A stretch of DNA of 64,000 bases from Collybiopsis luxurians FD-317 M1 (GCA_000827265.1 KN834752.1:620001-684000), one strand, 5' to 3'; counted from the stretch's first letter, positions 1 through 13,499 are shown. Numbers and translations are program-made. The notes: generated by a model not told the origin, from the letters alone.

Positions 1-604
1 CCCGTGCCGATGCTGGGCGACATCGACGCGAGCAAGGAACACGTCGAGGGATTCTACGACTTTTGGTACAACTTTGATAGCTGGAGAAGCTTCGAGTGGC
101 TGGACAAGGAAATCAATGAGGGAAGCGATAATCGAGATGATAAGAGGTACACCGAGAAGAAGAATAAGAGTGAGAGGGCGAGGAGAAAGAAGGAGGATAC
201 CGCACGCTTGAGACAGTTGGTAGATCTTACACTGAGGTTGGTTTCTACGACCCTCCGATTTTCTTTCTTCTGATACGATCGTACTTCCTAGCCTCGATCC
301 GCGCATAAAGAGAATCAAGCAGCAGGAGAAAGAAGCCCGCGAGGCTAAAAAGGCCGCTAGATCGGCTCCCCCGTCTGGAGCTGCTACTCCTTTGAAGAGT
401 AAGGCTCAAGAAGAAGAGCAGAAGAGGAAGGAGGAAGAAGCTGAAAAGGTTAGAATTTTGGATTTCTTATTCAAGTCAAACTCATTCGTCTTGCAGGCTG
501 CAAAGGCCGAAGCCAAAAAGGCCAAAGCCGCTGCTGCTAACGCCGCGAAGAAAGCCCGAAGAGCAGCAAGGGCCGCGGAGGATGTTGCTGCTGGTGCGTC
601 GTGA
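1..604 (+). CDS. ZUO1: Zuotin (DnaJ-family ribosome-associated chaperone), 3' part only
   Basis: This is the C-terminal part of a zuotin/MPP11-type J protein, the Hsp40 partner of Ssz1 on the ribosome that helps nascent chains fold. The gene enters the window in frame, so the J domain lies upstream. Visible exons are 1-236, 292-448 and 497-604, joined by GT-AG introns in compatible phases. The segment carries the family signature (GFYDFWYNFDSWRSFEWLDK, then DNRDDKRY and the K/R-rich helices), followed by an alanine/lysine-rich charged region. The frame stops at 602-604 just after that region (...EDVAAGAS). Yeast zuotin continues into a C-terminal four-helix bundle, which I cannot find downstream in a spliceable frame. 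The gene is convergent with the MAP kinase gene. Family identity is firm; the short C-terminus is an observation that depends on the splicing model. Confidence 0.9.
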
Positions 605-1282
605 ATGCCGAAGTTCGCTGGATAGTCGTTCCTAGAGATCTGTAGACGGTTGCGAAGATGTTATTAATTTGACAGAAGCCCTCTAGAGTCTGGGACGAAT
701 TGAGGGAAAAAAAAAATATCCTTATTGCAGGTTTCAAAATTCCATGCGGTATTTGATCCTGATATTGAGAGGATGCATAAATCAAGAAGAGACAGAAAGA
801 AACCCATAAATATTCGTGACAATGAATTGAGGAGACAAATTGTAAAGGTCGACGACGGTAACCTGGACATCGCGGATAGTTTAGTCCCACAGGTGTCCAG
901 CGGTCCTTCGGCAAAGATGGAACGAAAGTGTCTGGATAGGAAAGGCTCGAATTCGACCGTCGAAAACCTAATGCAAAATGTCAGAAGAAAAAGAAGTAAA
1001 TTATTTAAGTTATCCCGATCCTCTTTGCAAGAGGTCGGTAATGCTACAATATGTATACGAGAAATGCTTATGGTGGTATACGCCGAATTACACTAAACCC
1101 GGTGAAAAGCAAACAGAAGGACGGCGGGGGCGTTTTAATGATATGAAGCGCGACCAAAAATCAGAGCGAAAGGGAAATGGCAACTGGCCGCGGTAACGGT
1201 CGGTATCGCCCCTATCCACCCATCCGTTGAGCATTTCACGCGAAAAAAATACTTGCAACAAATCGTGGTGAATAGTGAATAA
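605..1282. other. Convergent intergenic region
   Basis: Lies between the 3' ends of zuotin and the MAP kinase gene. An A-rich run is at about 709-717. An open frame at about 725-1096 is lysine/arginine-rich with no recognisable domain and no supported splice into zuotin. I see no RNA gene or repeat here. Confidence 0.5.
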
Positions 1283-3260
<1,978 letters not shown>

Positions 3261-4117
3261 TTAAATTGTTTGATCACGGAAATCCTTGTACAAACCGAAC
3301 ATTCTGTCCTCCATCTCCGCTACGGCTTCATCACCCTCCATTTTCCAAGGCTCTGCGTCCGTCATACACATCTTAAATTCGGAAGAACCAGTAACATCAG
3401 CCCCTTCTGCGTCCCATTCATGAACAGCAAGGAATCTGAACGGAGCGTTCAAGTTGGCCGTACCGGCAGCTCTTCCAGCAAGTTCAACATGTTCTGTGAG
3501 GGTATACACACGCGAACGCCGATATCCTGGAACAACGGCGAGAAGCGGAATACGCGTGGATGCATACCATTGGATAAAATGAGACTCCTGGGCTGCGCGA
3601 CTATCTTCGCGCTGCTCTTTGTTCTTGCTTCCAGGTTTGACTTGCATATGAACCACGTAGAGAAACTTGGCCGCCCTCGCTGCACGCTCATCTTTGCCTC
3701 CCCCTTCGTGTTCTAGATTCGAACTCGAGCTAGAAGAGTGTAGTAGAACGTATACTCTGCGATTCAGCATCTCCAAGTCCGCAACTACCTGCTTTTCGTT
3801 TGCCGATGTTTTAAATCGCAGATCTTGGTATGGCTGACTCTGCATGATATCCTTCGACGTCATGTCGTACATAGCCAGCCATTTTGGTGCTAATTTTGGA
3901 GGTGCATCCAGTGCTTGATAACGAGATGCACTCAAGAACCCGGGGACAGTGAGGCGCAGAGGAGCATGTTCATTATCGTACCAATCTAAATACAGATTCC
4001 AAGATGTGATTAAGATCGTGTTGCGTAGATCAACAGCTTACCATTGAATCGATCCTCTTCGACAGATTTACCACACTCCCCGTATACAAAAAGCAAAGCT
4101 TGGGCTACGTCGGGCAT
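3261..4117 (-). CDS. EthD-like double dimeric alpha-beta-barrel protein
   Basis: Predicted 266 residues from two exons (4042-4117 and 3261-3985) with a 56-nt intron; the phase is exact. The start MPDVAQALLFVYGECG leads directly into the FNDWYDNEHAPLRL motif seen in fungal EthD-like proteins, and the second half repeats the theme with FIQWYASTRIPLLAVVPGYRRSR. It therefore looks like a tandem pair of ferredoxin-like (dimeric alpha-beta barrel) domains. This family is common and often multicopy in Agaricomycetes. The EthD name comes from bacterial ether-degradation clusters, but the enzymatic role of the fungal proteins is not established and I do not assign a substrate. No signal peptide is seen, so it is likely cytosolic. 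The glycine/serine/glutamate linker at about residues 95-115 is low complexity. Confidence 0.72.
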
Positions 4118-4780
4118 TTGAGACTAGAAAAACGAGCTCCACCTAAAAGTATATGTAATGGATCATTGGACACCAGGTCACTGGACTTATGTGTGCGACT
4201 CATTCTAACCAGTAAGTGGACATTGAATGCAACCCCGTGGCGGCTGGCGTAACAATCATCGAGTACGCCATGCCTTGTGTCGGCGTCTGGTCTACGTGAC
4301 ATTTCTAGATCGCTCATCGTCGAACAGGTACCTGAACATGAACATTACTGACGGGCAGAGGCTACACAAAGTTGTATCTGAGTCTAGGTTCTAAGTAACA
4401 AACCTGGAAAATTCATCTGACTGACCATCTTTCATCTTTCATGTCGATGTGATGGACATGATTGAGGCTCTTGGTCGCGTGCGAATTACTCACTTTTAAA
4501 ATTTTCGCGACAAAACCGTTTTCTACAGCCATTCTATTCTGTCAATTTTTTTTGCTCGCTCGATATGGTTAAGTATTGTTAGGTGGTCCATTACCGGAAT
4601 AATTCACTTCGCTTGGAGGTCCACCCTTGAAGCTTGAGATCTGGTATGTTACGAATCTAGTCTGCTGCGAGTCGTTACCCGTTAAAAAATCGGACTTACT
4701 CTTGCTTTGATACGCCGATCACGAGTTACTTTTGAGCAAAATGCTTTTAACCCTTCTCTCAGATTCAGTGGAGCCCGCCT
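4118..4780. other. Divergent promoter region
   Basis: Separates the divergent EthD-like (minus) and F-box-like (plus) genes, so it should contain both promoters. The 4540-4550 stretch has a T-rich run. No clear TATA box, RNA gene or repeat could be assigned. Confidence 0.4.
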
Positions 4781-6506
4781 ATGCCCATGGCCTCCCCTTT
4801 CCGATTCGACTCGTTGCCAAACGAGATATATGGTCTTGTCCACGAAAACCTGAATGATCACAAAGCTCTTCTAGCTCTTGTTCTAGTCTCAAAGCACTGC
4901 TATGCGGTTTTCAATCGCTACCTCTACGAATTTGCGGATGACTCCATGTTGTTCACGCTTGCGTTGTCGGATAAGGACAGACTGCCCTTGACAAAGCCAC
5001 ATCCCGCTTCGTTCGTGAGGGACTTGAGCTTCGTCCTCTTTACCTCTGGTGAGGAAGCTGAAGCTGAAGACGAGGTCAGAATCGAGGCCGACAGGAACGA
5101 CGAGGTGAAGTGCGAAAAGCAGAGGAAAGGACCGATCACATCCTCACTAGAATTTGACACTCTAAAACAAGTCACATCTGCCCTGAAAAATATCACGGCT
5201 CTTGCAACGGCTCGCTTGCGCTGCTTTGAGTTTCGCGCCGATGTTATTACTCTTCCAGAGGCATTCGGCAGTGTGGACGACATGTCAATTTTTCGCTCTT
5301 TAGAAGAACTTGACCTTGGTTGTCCATTGCCAGGAAGCAATCTGCAACAGAGCCTTAGAGTTTACGTAGGTCATCCGATTTATAGACTAATTCTACATTC
5401 TTACTTTTATCGTTCGTTGCAGAACCATCTATGCACTTGTGCATTGACCTCTCTCGAATTGGATTTTTCGCACGTTGAACACGTCGGTGAGTATCAATTT
5501 TTGCCGAACCCGCTTCTTTGAAATTATATTTTCTTACTTCCAGATTCCTGGACGCTAGCATGTATCCTGGAGCAGACTGCGAAAAATTGTCCCAACCTAA
5601 TGAAACTATTGCTCGCGCTCCCCGAGTTTTCACAGGACGAGCCTTCGCAGAACGTACTGCAAAGTGTATTCGACGGCAGCATTACATTCCCCTGTCTGAA
5701 CGTGTTTTCCCTACAACCATACACGAACGATCTGGACTTCACAGATTTTTTTCAACGGCATCCCCACGTCGAAAGAGTGGGGTACCTCTACGGTGTTGAC
5801 ACTTTGAGCTATGGCAAGCTTTCTGGCCTTTTTCCAAACCTGCGGCGTTTCGAAGGGTACATTCCGGATTTCATCTCGCTTTCCCTCGACAATCAATTAC
5901 GACCTATCGAAGATATTGCCCTTTTTGTTTTCGATACTTTCCATAATATAGGTGAAGGTGCTCTAGTTGATGCACTTGCACAGTCGAACCAAACCATCCG
6001 TCGACTTCTTCTGAAGGATGAAAGTCTGGACTGGTGGAACGCCGGAATGAGCTGGGGACTCATAGATGCTCTGATGCGCGCTTGTCCAAAATTGACTTGT
6101 GTGGAATGCCCACTGGATTTCCAGGGGTCCCAAGATCTTGTAAGTCGTTATTGTGATATCAGTCATATTGAAGCTCATGCATTCGTAGTGTTTGTCGCAT
6201 GCCCAGCCTCTATTTAGCTCTCTTTTCTGTCATGTCCCTCAGCTCGAGCATCTGAGATTGGTGATGCGCTCTTCGGCGCCCTTTCACGATTTACCGGATT
6301 CGCATAAAGACTTGCTTGGCCTCGAGTCCATCTCAACGTGTCCTCGAAGCTTAAAAACTGCGCAGTTCCATGTGCAATACTCTTCGGGACGACGGGAAGA
6401 GTTTAACTTTACTCGAGCGAAGCCAGGTAGCAGATTTGCGCCTGCGCCTGTCCCACCTAGTGAATCCGATTATAATGTCTTTGATAGCATGTTCATGAAG
6501 CCATAG
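4781..6506 (+). CDS. F-box-like / leucine-rich-repeat protein, uncharacterised
   Basis: Predicted 520 residues from four exons: 4781-5365, 5423-5486, 5544-6139 and 6189-6506, all with GT-AG introns of 49-57 nt and matching phases. The N-terminus (FRFDSLPNEIYGLVHENLND..ALLALVLVSKHCYAVFNRYLY) has the spacing of a degenerate F-box: a LP.EI start, then the LVSK and W/F-R-LY positions. The rest contains irregular leucine-rich segments such as SLEELDLGC and CALTSLELDFSHVEHV, typical of the very large F-box-like families of mushrooms. If functional it would recruit substrates to an SCF ubiquitin ligase through Skp1; this is inferred from the family. An acidic insert lies around residues 85-115. No close named homologue is recognised. 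Confidence 0.7.
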
Positions 6507-7192
6507 TTTAGTTTGCAGATTTGACCATGTACAAATGTGAAAAGAAGACGGTCTCTACTCTCATGTCTAGGGATTAATGGAATAGGCGTGGACGGTTCAA
6601 AAGCACGGGTCGCAGCTTTGTTTGCTAGGGTTAATTCACTCAAACTATCCGACTGATCCAACATCTCGACTTAGTGAAAGATATTTTGGAAGAAATATGA
6701 TGGAAAACAGACTAAAATGTCCTTTGAATACATTCGACATCCTATCGCCCTAATTATCTTCGTGACACAAGCAATTAAGAAAAAGACGATACTCGCAAGA
6801 AAAAAATACCACGGCGTCGTCGTCATCATCATTTACATCAATTCATTAAGCACTATACACGACCCTAGTCACAAGATGATTCAGTAAGGTCGCTCAGTTA
6901 GAACCGAGTGGCGATATCTGACCTTAATACAACCTCTACATGGAGATGCACAGAAGCGAAAAGCACCTGAAAGCCTTGCGGATGAGCTATGCAAGCTGGA
7001 GGATGAGTGAAGGAAAGGAAAGGAATGCGATAAGATAGGCAAGTCTTTATCTGTTCAAAAGGAAAAGTAAAAGAAGGATCAGGCAAGAAAGAAAAGTTAT
7101 ACGGAAAAAGTTCGGGCTGAGAGCGAACCGCTGATGACAAAGAATGAAGCTCCTACTGCTTTTTTTGCAGTTCTTGCTGCCCTTCGACGATG
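6507..7192. other. Convergent intergenic region
   Basis: Lies between the 3' ends of the F-box-like gene and the pinin-family gene. Contains A-rich runs (6780-6806) and a trinucleotide-like cgtcgtcgtcatcatcat stretch at about 6812-6830. No gene was supported. Confidence 0.4.
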
Positions 7193-8282
7193 TCAGTACT
7201 CGACTGCATCGTCACCCTCATTCTCGGGCGGCACCGGTTTAGGATCCACCTCCATAGCGCCAGCTCCATCCTCTTTTGCTTCGGTGGTTGGAGGGGCCTC
7301 AGTCTCTGATTGATCTTTAGCAGCACCTTCCTTATCTGCGTCCATGTCGATATCGCCACTCCCTTCGTCACGGTGAGATTGCGAATCCTTCTCCGCCGCG
7401 GCAGCCTGAGCATCAGCCACTTTTTCCCTCAGCTCCTTGATCTCCTGTACGCTTTCGTTGCGTTCATTTGTGAAGGAAGACCATTCAAGTGCGGCTGCTG
7501 CGGTAACCTGAAGAGAATGAATAGTCAGATTAGAATGTTTAGACTCCGAGACTAAAAAGTACCTCTTCCTTTCTTTTTCGTAGAAAAGCCGCCTGAGAAG
7601 GTAGGAGAATTTTCGGTAAGTAATAAAGCGGTGGAGGATGTGATCTTGGAGGATTTGCGTTCGACAAAAGTTTGGCGCGAGCTTGTGGATCATCCGCTAA
7701 ATATTGGTGTAAAAACATGAGAACTCCCAGAAACTTCACTTGATCAGGTCAAACGAACCTTGTATAGTTTCCGAGTCATCCATTGTTGGATCTTCCGGAA
7801 CAGCGTCGCTCGTAATCAAAAAGTTTGCGAGCAGCGGTAGTCTAGTTCTTCTCAGCCTGTACACGCTGACTTTTACACCCAATTCTTCTTCTTTCCTGGT
7901 AGCGAGAGTTTTGTCCTTTTTGGCCTCTTCTTGCTTGCGTACTTCTGCGGTCTCATTCCTCAGCTTGGCTTGCAATCTTGCCTCCAATAACTGTCGTCTC
8001 TTCGCTGCTTCACTGGCGTCTCGTTCTTTTCCTTCAATCTTTGCCTTATTCAACGTTCCAAGAACGAGTCCAAACATTGACTTTCCACCTCGCGAGCCCC
8101 GTTCACCACGGTTGAGTCGCGGACGAGCTACAGGAGGGGCGGTTGCCGTTGGGGATGATATTTCGTCGGTTGAACGAGGAACGGCATCGGGGGCTGCGGC
8201 AGTAGAAGTTCTACATAAAAGAAACGAACAAATTGATGAGAGTGAAATATATACCAAGTCGAGAGACGTACTCTTCGGACAT
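7193..8282 (-). CDS. Pinin/SDK/MemA-domain protein (splicing-associated)
   Basis: Predicted 303 residues from four exons: 8272-8282, 7759-8210, 7563-7696 and 7193-7507. The start codon sits in an 11-nt first exon, confirmed by exact phase (MSEE + TSTAAAP). The core has the pinin_SDK_memA pattern: an RGGKSMFGLVLGTLNKAKIE segment followed by a long charged helix rich in E, K and R, then LYYLPKILLPSQAAFLRKRKEE. Pinin proteins join the exon-junction/apoptosis-splicing complex in animals and take part in nuclear pre-mRNA processing; a nuclear role here is inferred. The C-terminal 70 residues are acidic and alanine/glutamate-rich (DIDMDADKEG, MEVDPKP), probably disordered. The gene is tail-to-tail with the F-box-like gene and lies close behind the 3' end of GPI8. 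Confidence 0.85.
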
Positions 8283-8465
8283 TGCACCGTAGATTTTATT
8301 CTCAAACGAAGACCAAATTGAAAGTGTGAGACGAAGGCTGCATCAAGTCATGTGGCAAATGGCGTCAACGCTCACTGACAGCCAACGAGTACAAAGGTTC
8401 TTAGACGCGAAATGGCTACTTATCCGTAAAATAATTTGTGAAGTATAATTTACATTTCCTCGTGC

Positions 8466-9750
8466 TCAATGCCCCGAAAATATACCACCAAACACAAAAG
8501 CAAATAACGAGCCCAAAAGAATGAACGCCAGAGATGCTCGCAAAACTGGGTACGCGTCAGGGTCCGATTGTGAAGGTATTTCCAGAATGAATGAAAGCGG
8601 TGGCTTTGACGAGGACGAAGGCGGTTTTGTCGGCTCCTCAGAAGTACACGAGAGATCTTCACCCTCAAACTCGTTTTCGACATCCACTGATACAACACCA
8701 CCAAAGAAGTCTGTAATCAAGGCCTCTCTGCCCCGCTTGTAAGGCTCCTGTTCTCTACCCGTCCATTCTCCTTCGACAGACCATCCCTCCCCACGACCAT
8801 AGTCTGCCATTGGGTGCTGCGGACCCAGTGGACGAGAGAAAAGATCAGACCGGACACCAGGGTGGGAGCCGATCTTTGGTACATGATAAGATGTGAACAG
8901 ATCAGCCATTGTCAAGCGTGAAGTCTTGTTGACCTTCTCCATATATTCGAGAACATAGTGGGTGTAGGAGTCGATGACAGCAACCCCGATATCGTAGTCG
9001 TTTTCGTGCTACAAAAGAGATCAGTCAATGAAGAGGAAGCACTATCGCGCAAAAACGACTCACTGAATAGGAATTTTCTCCTACAACTGAACTGCCCGTC
9101 GCCAGTATATTGGGAGAATAAAATTTCGAATACATGGAATTCGCTTGGCACGTATCGACCATAAAGAATATCTCATTGTATCTTCCGCCTTCGTACATCT
9201 GATGGAAAGCATCTGCGATATCGTGTGCAGAAACTTCCTCATTATCCTGAAACTTCAGGAACTCGTTTCCCCCATGGCCAGTGAGGTAAATAAATATGTT
9301 GGAATTGGAATCAGTCAGAAGGCGTTTCGAACGGGGAACAGAGTCTTCAAGACGACCCGTGAGCTATAGAAAATGAACTAATTACTCAATGATATCAACT
9401 GCCGTACTTACCAGCCTTAAAAAGTTCTCGACCGTCACCTCATACCCTCGGTAATCCACTTCGATATTCTCCCCATACAAGTCAAGAAGCCGACCAGGAT
9501 TGGCATAAACACTGCCAGAAAACTTGTTTCTATCATTACAAGCTGCATCATCAGCGAGCATCAGGATGATATTAGAGTCTGGTATTCCAAGACGCTTCAC
9601 GGTTCGGTACATTCCAAGGGCGTTTGCCATATGGCGGTAATTGAACCAGTAACGAGATGAGCAGACAAGAACTGCCCAATTATTTGTGTGCTGCGACTCA
9701 TGAGCATGACTATATATAACGAGCCAGAAAAGCAGAAAAAGAAAGCGCAT
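8466..9750 (-). CDS. GPI8: GPI-anchor transamidase catalytic subunit (PIG-K/Gpi8, C13 peptidase)
   Basis: Predicted 393 residues from exons 9412-9750, 9064-9363 and 8466-9008, each a whole number of codons. The chosen ATG gives a signal peptide ([18 protein letters not shown]); a further-upstream frame without an extra signal exists and is not preferred. The C13 (legumain-like) catalytic histidine is in [10 protein letters not shown] and the cysteine in [32 protein letters not shown] and [11 protein letters not shown] are family hallmarks. The C-terminus has one hydrophobic segment ([20 protein letters not shown]), matching a type I membrane protein of the ER. The enzyme removes the C-terminal signal of proteins and attaches preformed GPI. 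An acidic, serine-rich stretch precedes the membrane span. Divergent from the UPF0261 gene across 258 bp. Confidence 0.96.
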
Positions 9751-9812
9751 GGAAGTTGAAGAAGAAAGGATGTATAAGTGAGCGCTTGTAGGGGCGCTTA
9801 TTTGCATATTGT

Positions 9813-9828
9813 ATACCATATATGGTAT
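9813..9828. promoter_or_regulatory. 16-bp perfect palindrome in a divergent promoter
   Basis: The sequence ataccatatatggtat reads the same on both strands, and a further tataccat copy follows at 9831-9838. It lies midway between the divergent GPI8 and UPF0261 start codons, within a 258-bp shared promoter. It could be a binding site for a dimeric factor (a MADS-like or zinc-cluster type cannot be distinguished) or AT-rich promoter sequence by chance. No factor is assigned. Confidence 0.35.
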
Positions 9829-10008
9829 TATATACCATTTTAATCTACTTTCACAATCTTAAGCTCCTTGCTGCTAATTTTTCAATGATAAACTTAAGAT
9901 TACTTTCCTCCTATTCGCATCGTTGCTTGTTCGGGTCGGTATACCTTGAAAGCCCTCAGATTTCACGGCGTACGCCGCTAGTTCTCATCTTGCCCTTACC
10001 TTGCGATT

Positions 10009-11401
10009 ATGCCTACTATAGTCTTACTAGGAACCTTCGACTCGAAAGGCGAGGAGCTGCGCTTCGTTCAAGATGAGCTCTGGAAGCATCCGAATGTCGA
10101 GGTCATATCTATCGATGTTGGAAAAACGCCAAGTCCCGACGACGGTGTTTCCGTATCCTCCTCTTTAATCGCCAAATATGGGTCCAAGCGCGATGAGGGG
10201 GGTGCCTCTAGCCTCGACGTCGGCAAGCTCTCCAGAACGGAGCTCAATAAACATATGGCAGCAGGCGCAATTACATATCTAACCTCGCTGTTCGAGGCAG
10301 GCGACATGCCACTCCATGGTATCATTGCTTTGGGAGGGAGTTTTGGTACCTCTCTCGCTTCGGCAGTTATGCGAGATGCATGTCCAGTTGGCTTTCCAAA
10401 ACTCATCGTGTCTACCGTAGCAAGCGGAGACACCGGGCCCATTGTAGGCGAGACGGACATCACATTAATGTACTCAATTGTGGACATTGTCGGTCTCAAT
10501 CCCATCCTTCGCAACATCCTCACCAATTCTGCAGGAGCCATTATCGGTATGTCTACCGCCTATGAACACTTCCTTCAAGGCAAGGTCCGATTCGAGGGTA
10601 GCAGAAACGATAGCAAGAAGCTTATTCGTCTCGCTATTTCTATGTTCGGCGTCACTACTCCATGTGTGGATCGCATACGCGCCCATCTCCGACAATTGTC
10701 CAAAGATGTAGACTGTCCTTTCTATTTCGAACTTTTCATCTTCCATGCCACTGGTCATGGTGGGCGCACAATGGAGCGTCTCGTAAGTTCTGGCAGCATT
10801 GATGCCATCATCGATCTGACAACGACGGAAATTGCAGACTACATTGTCGGTGGCGTGATGAGCGCCGGCTCTACACGCCTCGACGCCGCGGCTGCAGCTG
10901 GAATACCCACTGTACTCAGTGTCGGCGCCGTAGATATGGCGAATTTTGGGCCATGGATCACTGTTCCAGCAAAGTTCGCAAACAGGAATTTATACGAACA
11001 TAATCCGACTGTAACGTTGATGCGAACCAGCTCAGAAGAATGTGCGGAGATAGGGAGTTTCATTGCAAAGAAACTCAGATGCTACAAGGGAAGGAGTGTG
11101 CCAGACTCGCAGGGCATCGCGTCGAGGGGTACGGTAGAAGTTTGGCTGCCCACGGGAGGGGTCAACTTAATGAGTGGGTGCGGAGGACCGTTTGAAGATC
11201 GCAAGGCTGACGAGGCGCTCTTTGAAGCCATACGGAAAGGTTTAGAGGGAACGGGGATTAGCATTGTTGAAAGAGATGAAGCAATCAACGATCAGCCTTT
11301 CGCGGAGGGGGTTGCCAATGCATTGATCAAACTCCTGGCCGTAAGTTGCATCGCCGATGCTCCAAGCGAACCATACACTGACAACCTGAATCAAGCATTG
11401 A
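10009..11401 (+). CDS. Tm-1-like / UPF0261 family protein
   Basis: Predicted about 445 residues. The main exon is 10009-11340; a well-formed 55-nt intron (GTAAGT donor, CTGAC branch-like site, AG at 11394-11395) would end the protein with LLAH and a stop at 11399-11401. If not spliced the frame runs on to 11433 with an unlike-family tail, so the spliced form is preferred. The N-terminus (IVLLGTFDSKGEELRFVQDEL) and the ALGGSFGTSLASAVMRDA and GMVSTVASGDTGPIVGETDI-like stretches are typical of UPF0261, and the C-terminal half has the VSVGAVDMANFGPW region. The family occurs in bacteria, fungi and plants; the plant member Tm-1 binds ATP and a viral replicase, but the ancestral activity is unknown. 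Having only one intron near the stop is unusual among its intron-rich neighbours. Confidence 0.88.
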
Positions 11402-11863
11402 AATATTCAAGATTGAACAATCGTCTCAGTTAACGGAGTCCTTGATCTCTACTATCGGTCTGCCCTAGTTTGTTGCATTTCTTTCAACACTGTATTTCAT
11501 CGGACACCTTGAGCACTTGAAAATGTCATAGAATTGATCTCGCATTGGCTTGAAGTATCAATACTCAGAAAATAACCGCGACCAAAGCATGACTATGCTG
11601 ATTGAGGTAGTGCCATGATATCTCCTGTTTGATCGCACTGGTCAAGCCCTAAACTGTCCTGATGAGCGGTCTTGCTACTCTAAGTGCAAGTTTGGCACTA
11701 CGCATCTGCCTACTTAGATAAATTGTAAGGAAGCAGGGGAGAGCCGCCATTCTACGTAAAAGATGCCCACATCCCACGACCCGAAGCTCAAAGATTGAAG
11801 CTTGAAGTCCAAGCGTGGGTGTATGCTGATAACGCCTCTTTGAACTTCGCCACATACTTTGGT
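11402..11863. other. Intergenic / uncertain 5' region of the coiled-coil locus
   Basis: Between 11729 and 11863 a frame continuous with the downstream coiled-coil gene is open but has no ATG. It may therefore be an unrecognised upstream exon or decayed sequence. Nothing else is supported here. Confidence 0.35.
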
Positions 11864-12894
11864 ATGCATCCTCAACGACAGTCCGTACCATTAGAGGCAA
11901 ATATACCAGACTTGCATAAACGCGTCAAGCATTTGGAAGAGATTAGTGCCAAGTTTAAGGTAAGAACGAAGACTAGCCCCGAGGTCCCCGTCTTTATCTC
12001 ATCCCAACTGTCAGCCTTCTGGATACGGTTTCTCAGAGATAGCCGAGAGGCTTGAACAGGAGAATGTCAACCTTTCAGTCTCGATTTCCCAATATCAAAA
12101 TGAAATAGAAGCTCTCAAGGCAAAAAACATTGCACTTCAACAAACGGACATGGACAAGGCGGACCAAATTTCGTCACTGAGTACAGAAATCGAGAATCAA
12201 AAAATTCAGCTCCTGTCTGTGAGTTACGGAAACTTTGAACCTGGTTTTGAAATCCGTGGTCCTTGACATTCCTTCTGGAACAGCTGTCTGCCGAAAACGC
12301 TTCCCTCAAAGTCAAATTTGCAGAGACTGAAAAGAAATCATTAGCCGTCCTGCAATCACATCGGGCATTGGCAGCGCAGCTGGAGGAAGACTTAGCACGC
12401 GATATTGAACAAAAACAAGTATTCATGCGGCCGTTTCCAGCATCTGATATAGGCCTAGCCACTCCAATACAGCAGAAGGACAAACGAAACGACGTAGTCC
12501 ACTCGCAGCTCAGACCTATAGCGCTGGCAATTCTCAATCAACTTCGTCAATTACGTGTTCTTCTGCTTTGGTCCAGTCGGATTCTTTCCCACTGTCTCCG
12601 GCTCGTACAACGCCAACGGTCCAAACAGTGCAGCGAGAGATGAATGAAGCATCTGCCAATCTATTTCTAGGAAGTTTCGTGTCTCCCTCTGCTCTAGTCG
12701 GTGCAAAGTCTCTGCATTCTGCACACAGTTCCAGTGCTTCATCGATGGCGCAGATGGGCAGTGATCATCCAGAGTCTCTATCCACCCCACCGTCGTCTCC
12801 TCCGACCATCCCTTCTCCTCCTCCTAGAGGAAAGCGCAAGGCTGATCAGCTGGAGAAAAACCTGCATGATATTCAAGTTGTAGCTTTTGGATGA
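11864..12894 (+). pseudogene. Coiled-coil protein locus, structure uncertain or broken
   Basis: A run of heptad-like sequence spreads over exons at about 11864-11957, 12036-12218 and 12284-12420 (RVKHLEEISAKFK, then IAERLEQENVNLSVSISQY and LEEDLARDIEQKQ). This predicts a coiled coil of roughly 130 residues. The first in-frame ATG is 11864, but the same frame is open back to 11729 without a start. After about 12420 the coiled-coil frame continues with unconvincing sequence to 12643. A different frame (about 12448-12894) carries a serine/proline-rich tail ending in RGKRKADQLEKNLHDIQV. I found no intron of acceptable length and phase joining the two frames. It may be a decaying gene, a sequencing indel, or a gene with an exon I have misread. 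No homologue is recognised. Confidence 0.4.
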
Positions 12895-13499
12895 ACAACT
12901 AGAAGTAAAACCAGAAGAATGGAGAGGCTACAATCAAAATAAATGAAAAAAAAAAGGTAAGTATGCCTCCCATTGCTGCGGACTTGCGGCTAACATATCG
13001 CCTTCAGTCTTGGCCAACTTAACCTGAGCACTACCTGCATTGATGGAATGTACATAGTTTCCAACAGAAGACGAACACTGCTTTCTTTTACTTTTGAGTA
13101 CTGACTTGCACACAAAGCTCGATGTATGAGAACAAACCAGATATAGTATTAGGAGATAGTTATTGCACAAGCCAAATCGACAGGGAAAGCAAAAATTGTT
13201 TACAGGATGCTCAAGGGAAGAAGTTGAAGAAGCAGAGTGATAAAACAATCGAAGACATGATGAATAGGGCTATACAACATAAGATCAACGCCGAATCAGG
13301 AAGGAAGACTCGACGAAGATCCCACAACTTTGAGATACAGGGGGGGATATAGTGAAGAGAGTCGACAGATAAGAATAAGGGCATGTATCTCGTTATCGTA
13401 ATCATCATGGTGCGAGGCAGGAAGATCATAAGGTTGCTGGATGAGGTGATATCAGACTAGACAAGAAAAACACAAAGCATAACAGTAAAATAACAAAGA
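12895..13499. other. Convergent intergenic region
   Basis: Lies between the coiled-coil locus and the 3' end of TUP1. A poly-A run occurs at 12944-12956. Short open frames on both strands look random. Confidence 0.4.

Noticed and set aside
725..1096. Open frame of 123 residues after zuotin
   Set aside because: Lysine/arginine-rich without recognisable domain; splicing from zuotin at the only GT gives an immediate stop. Left as non-coding.
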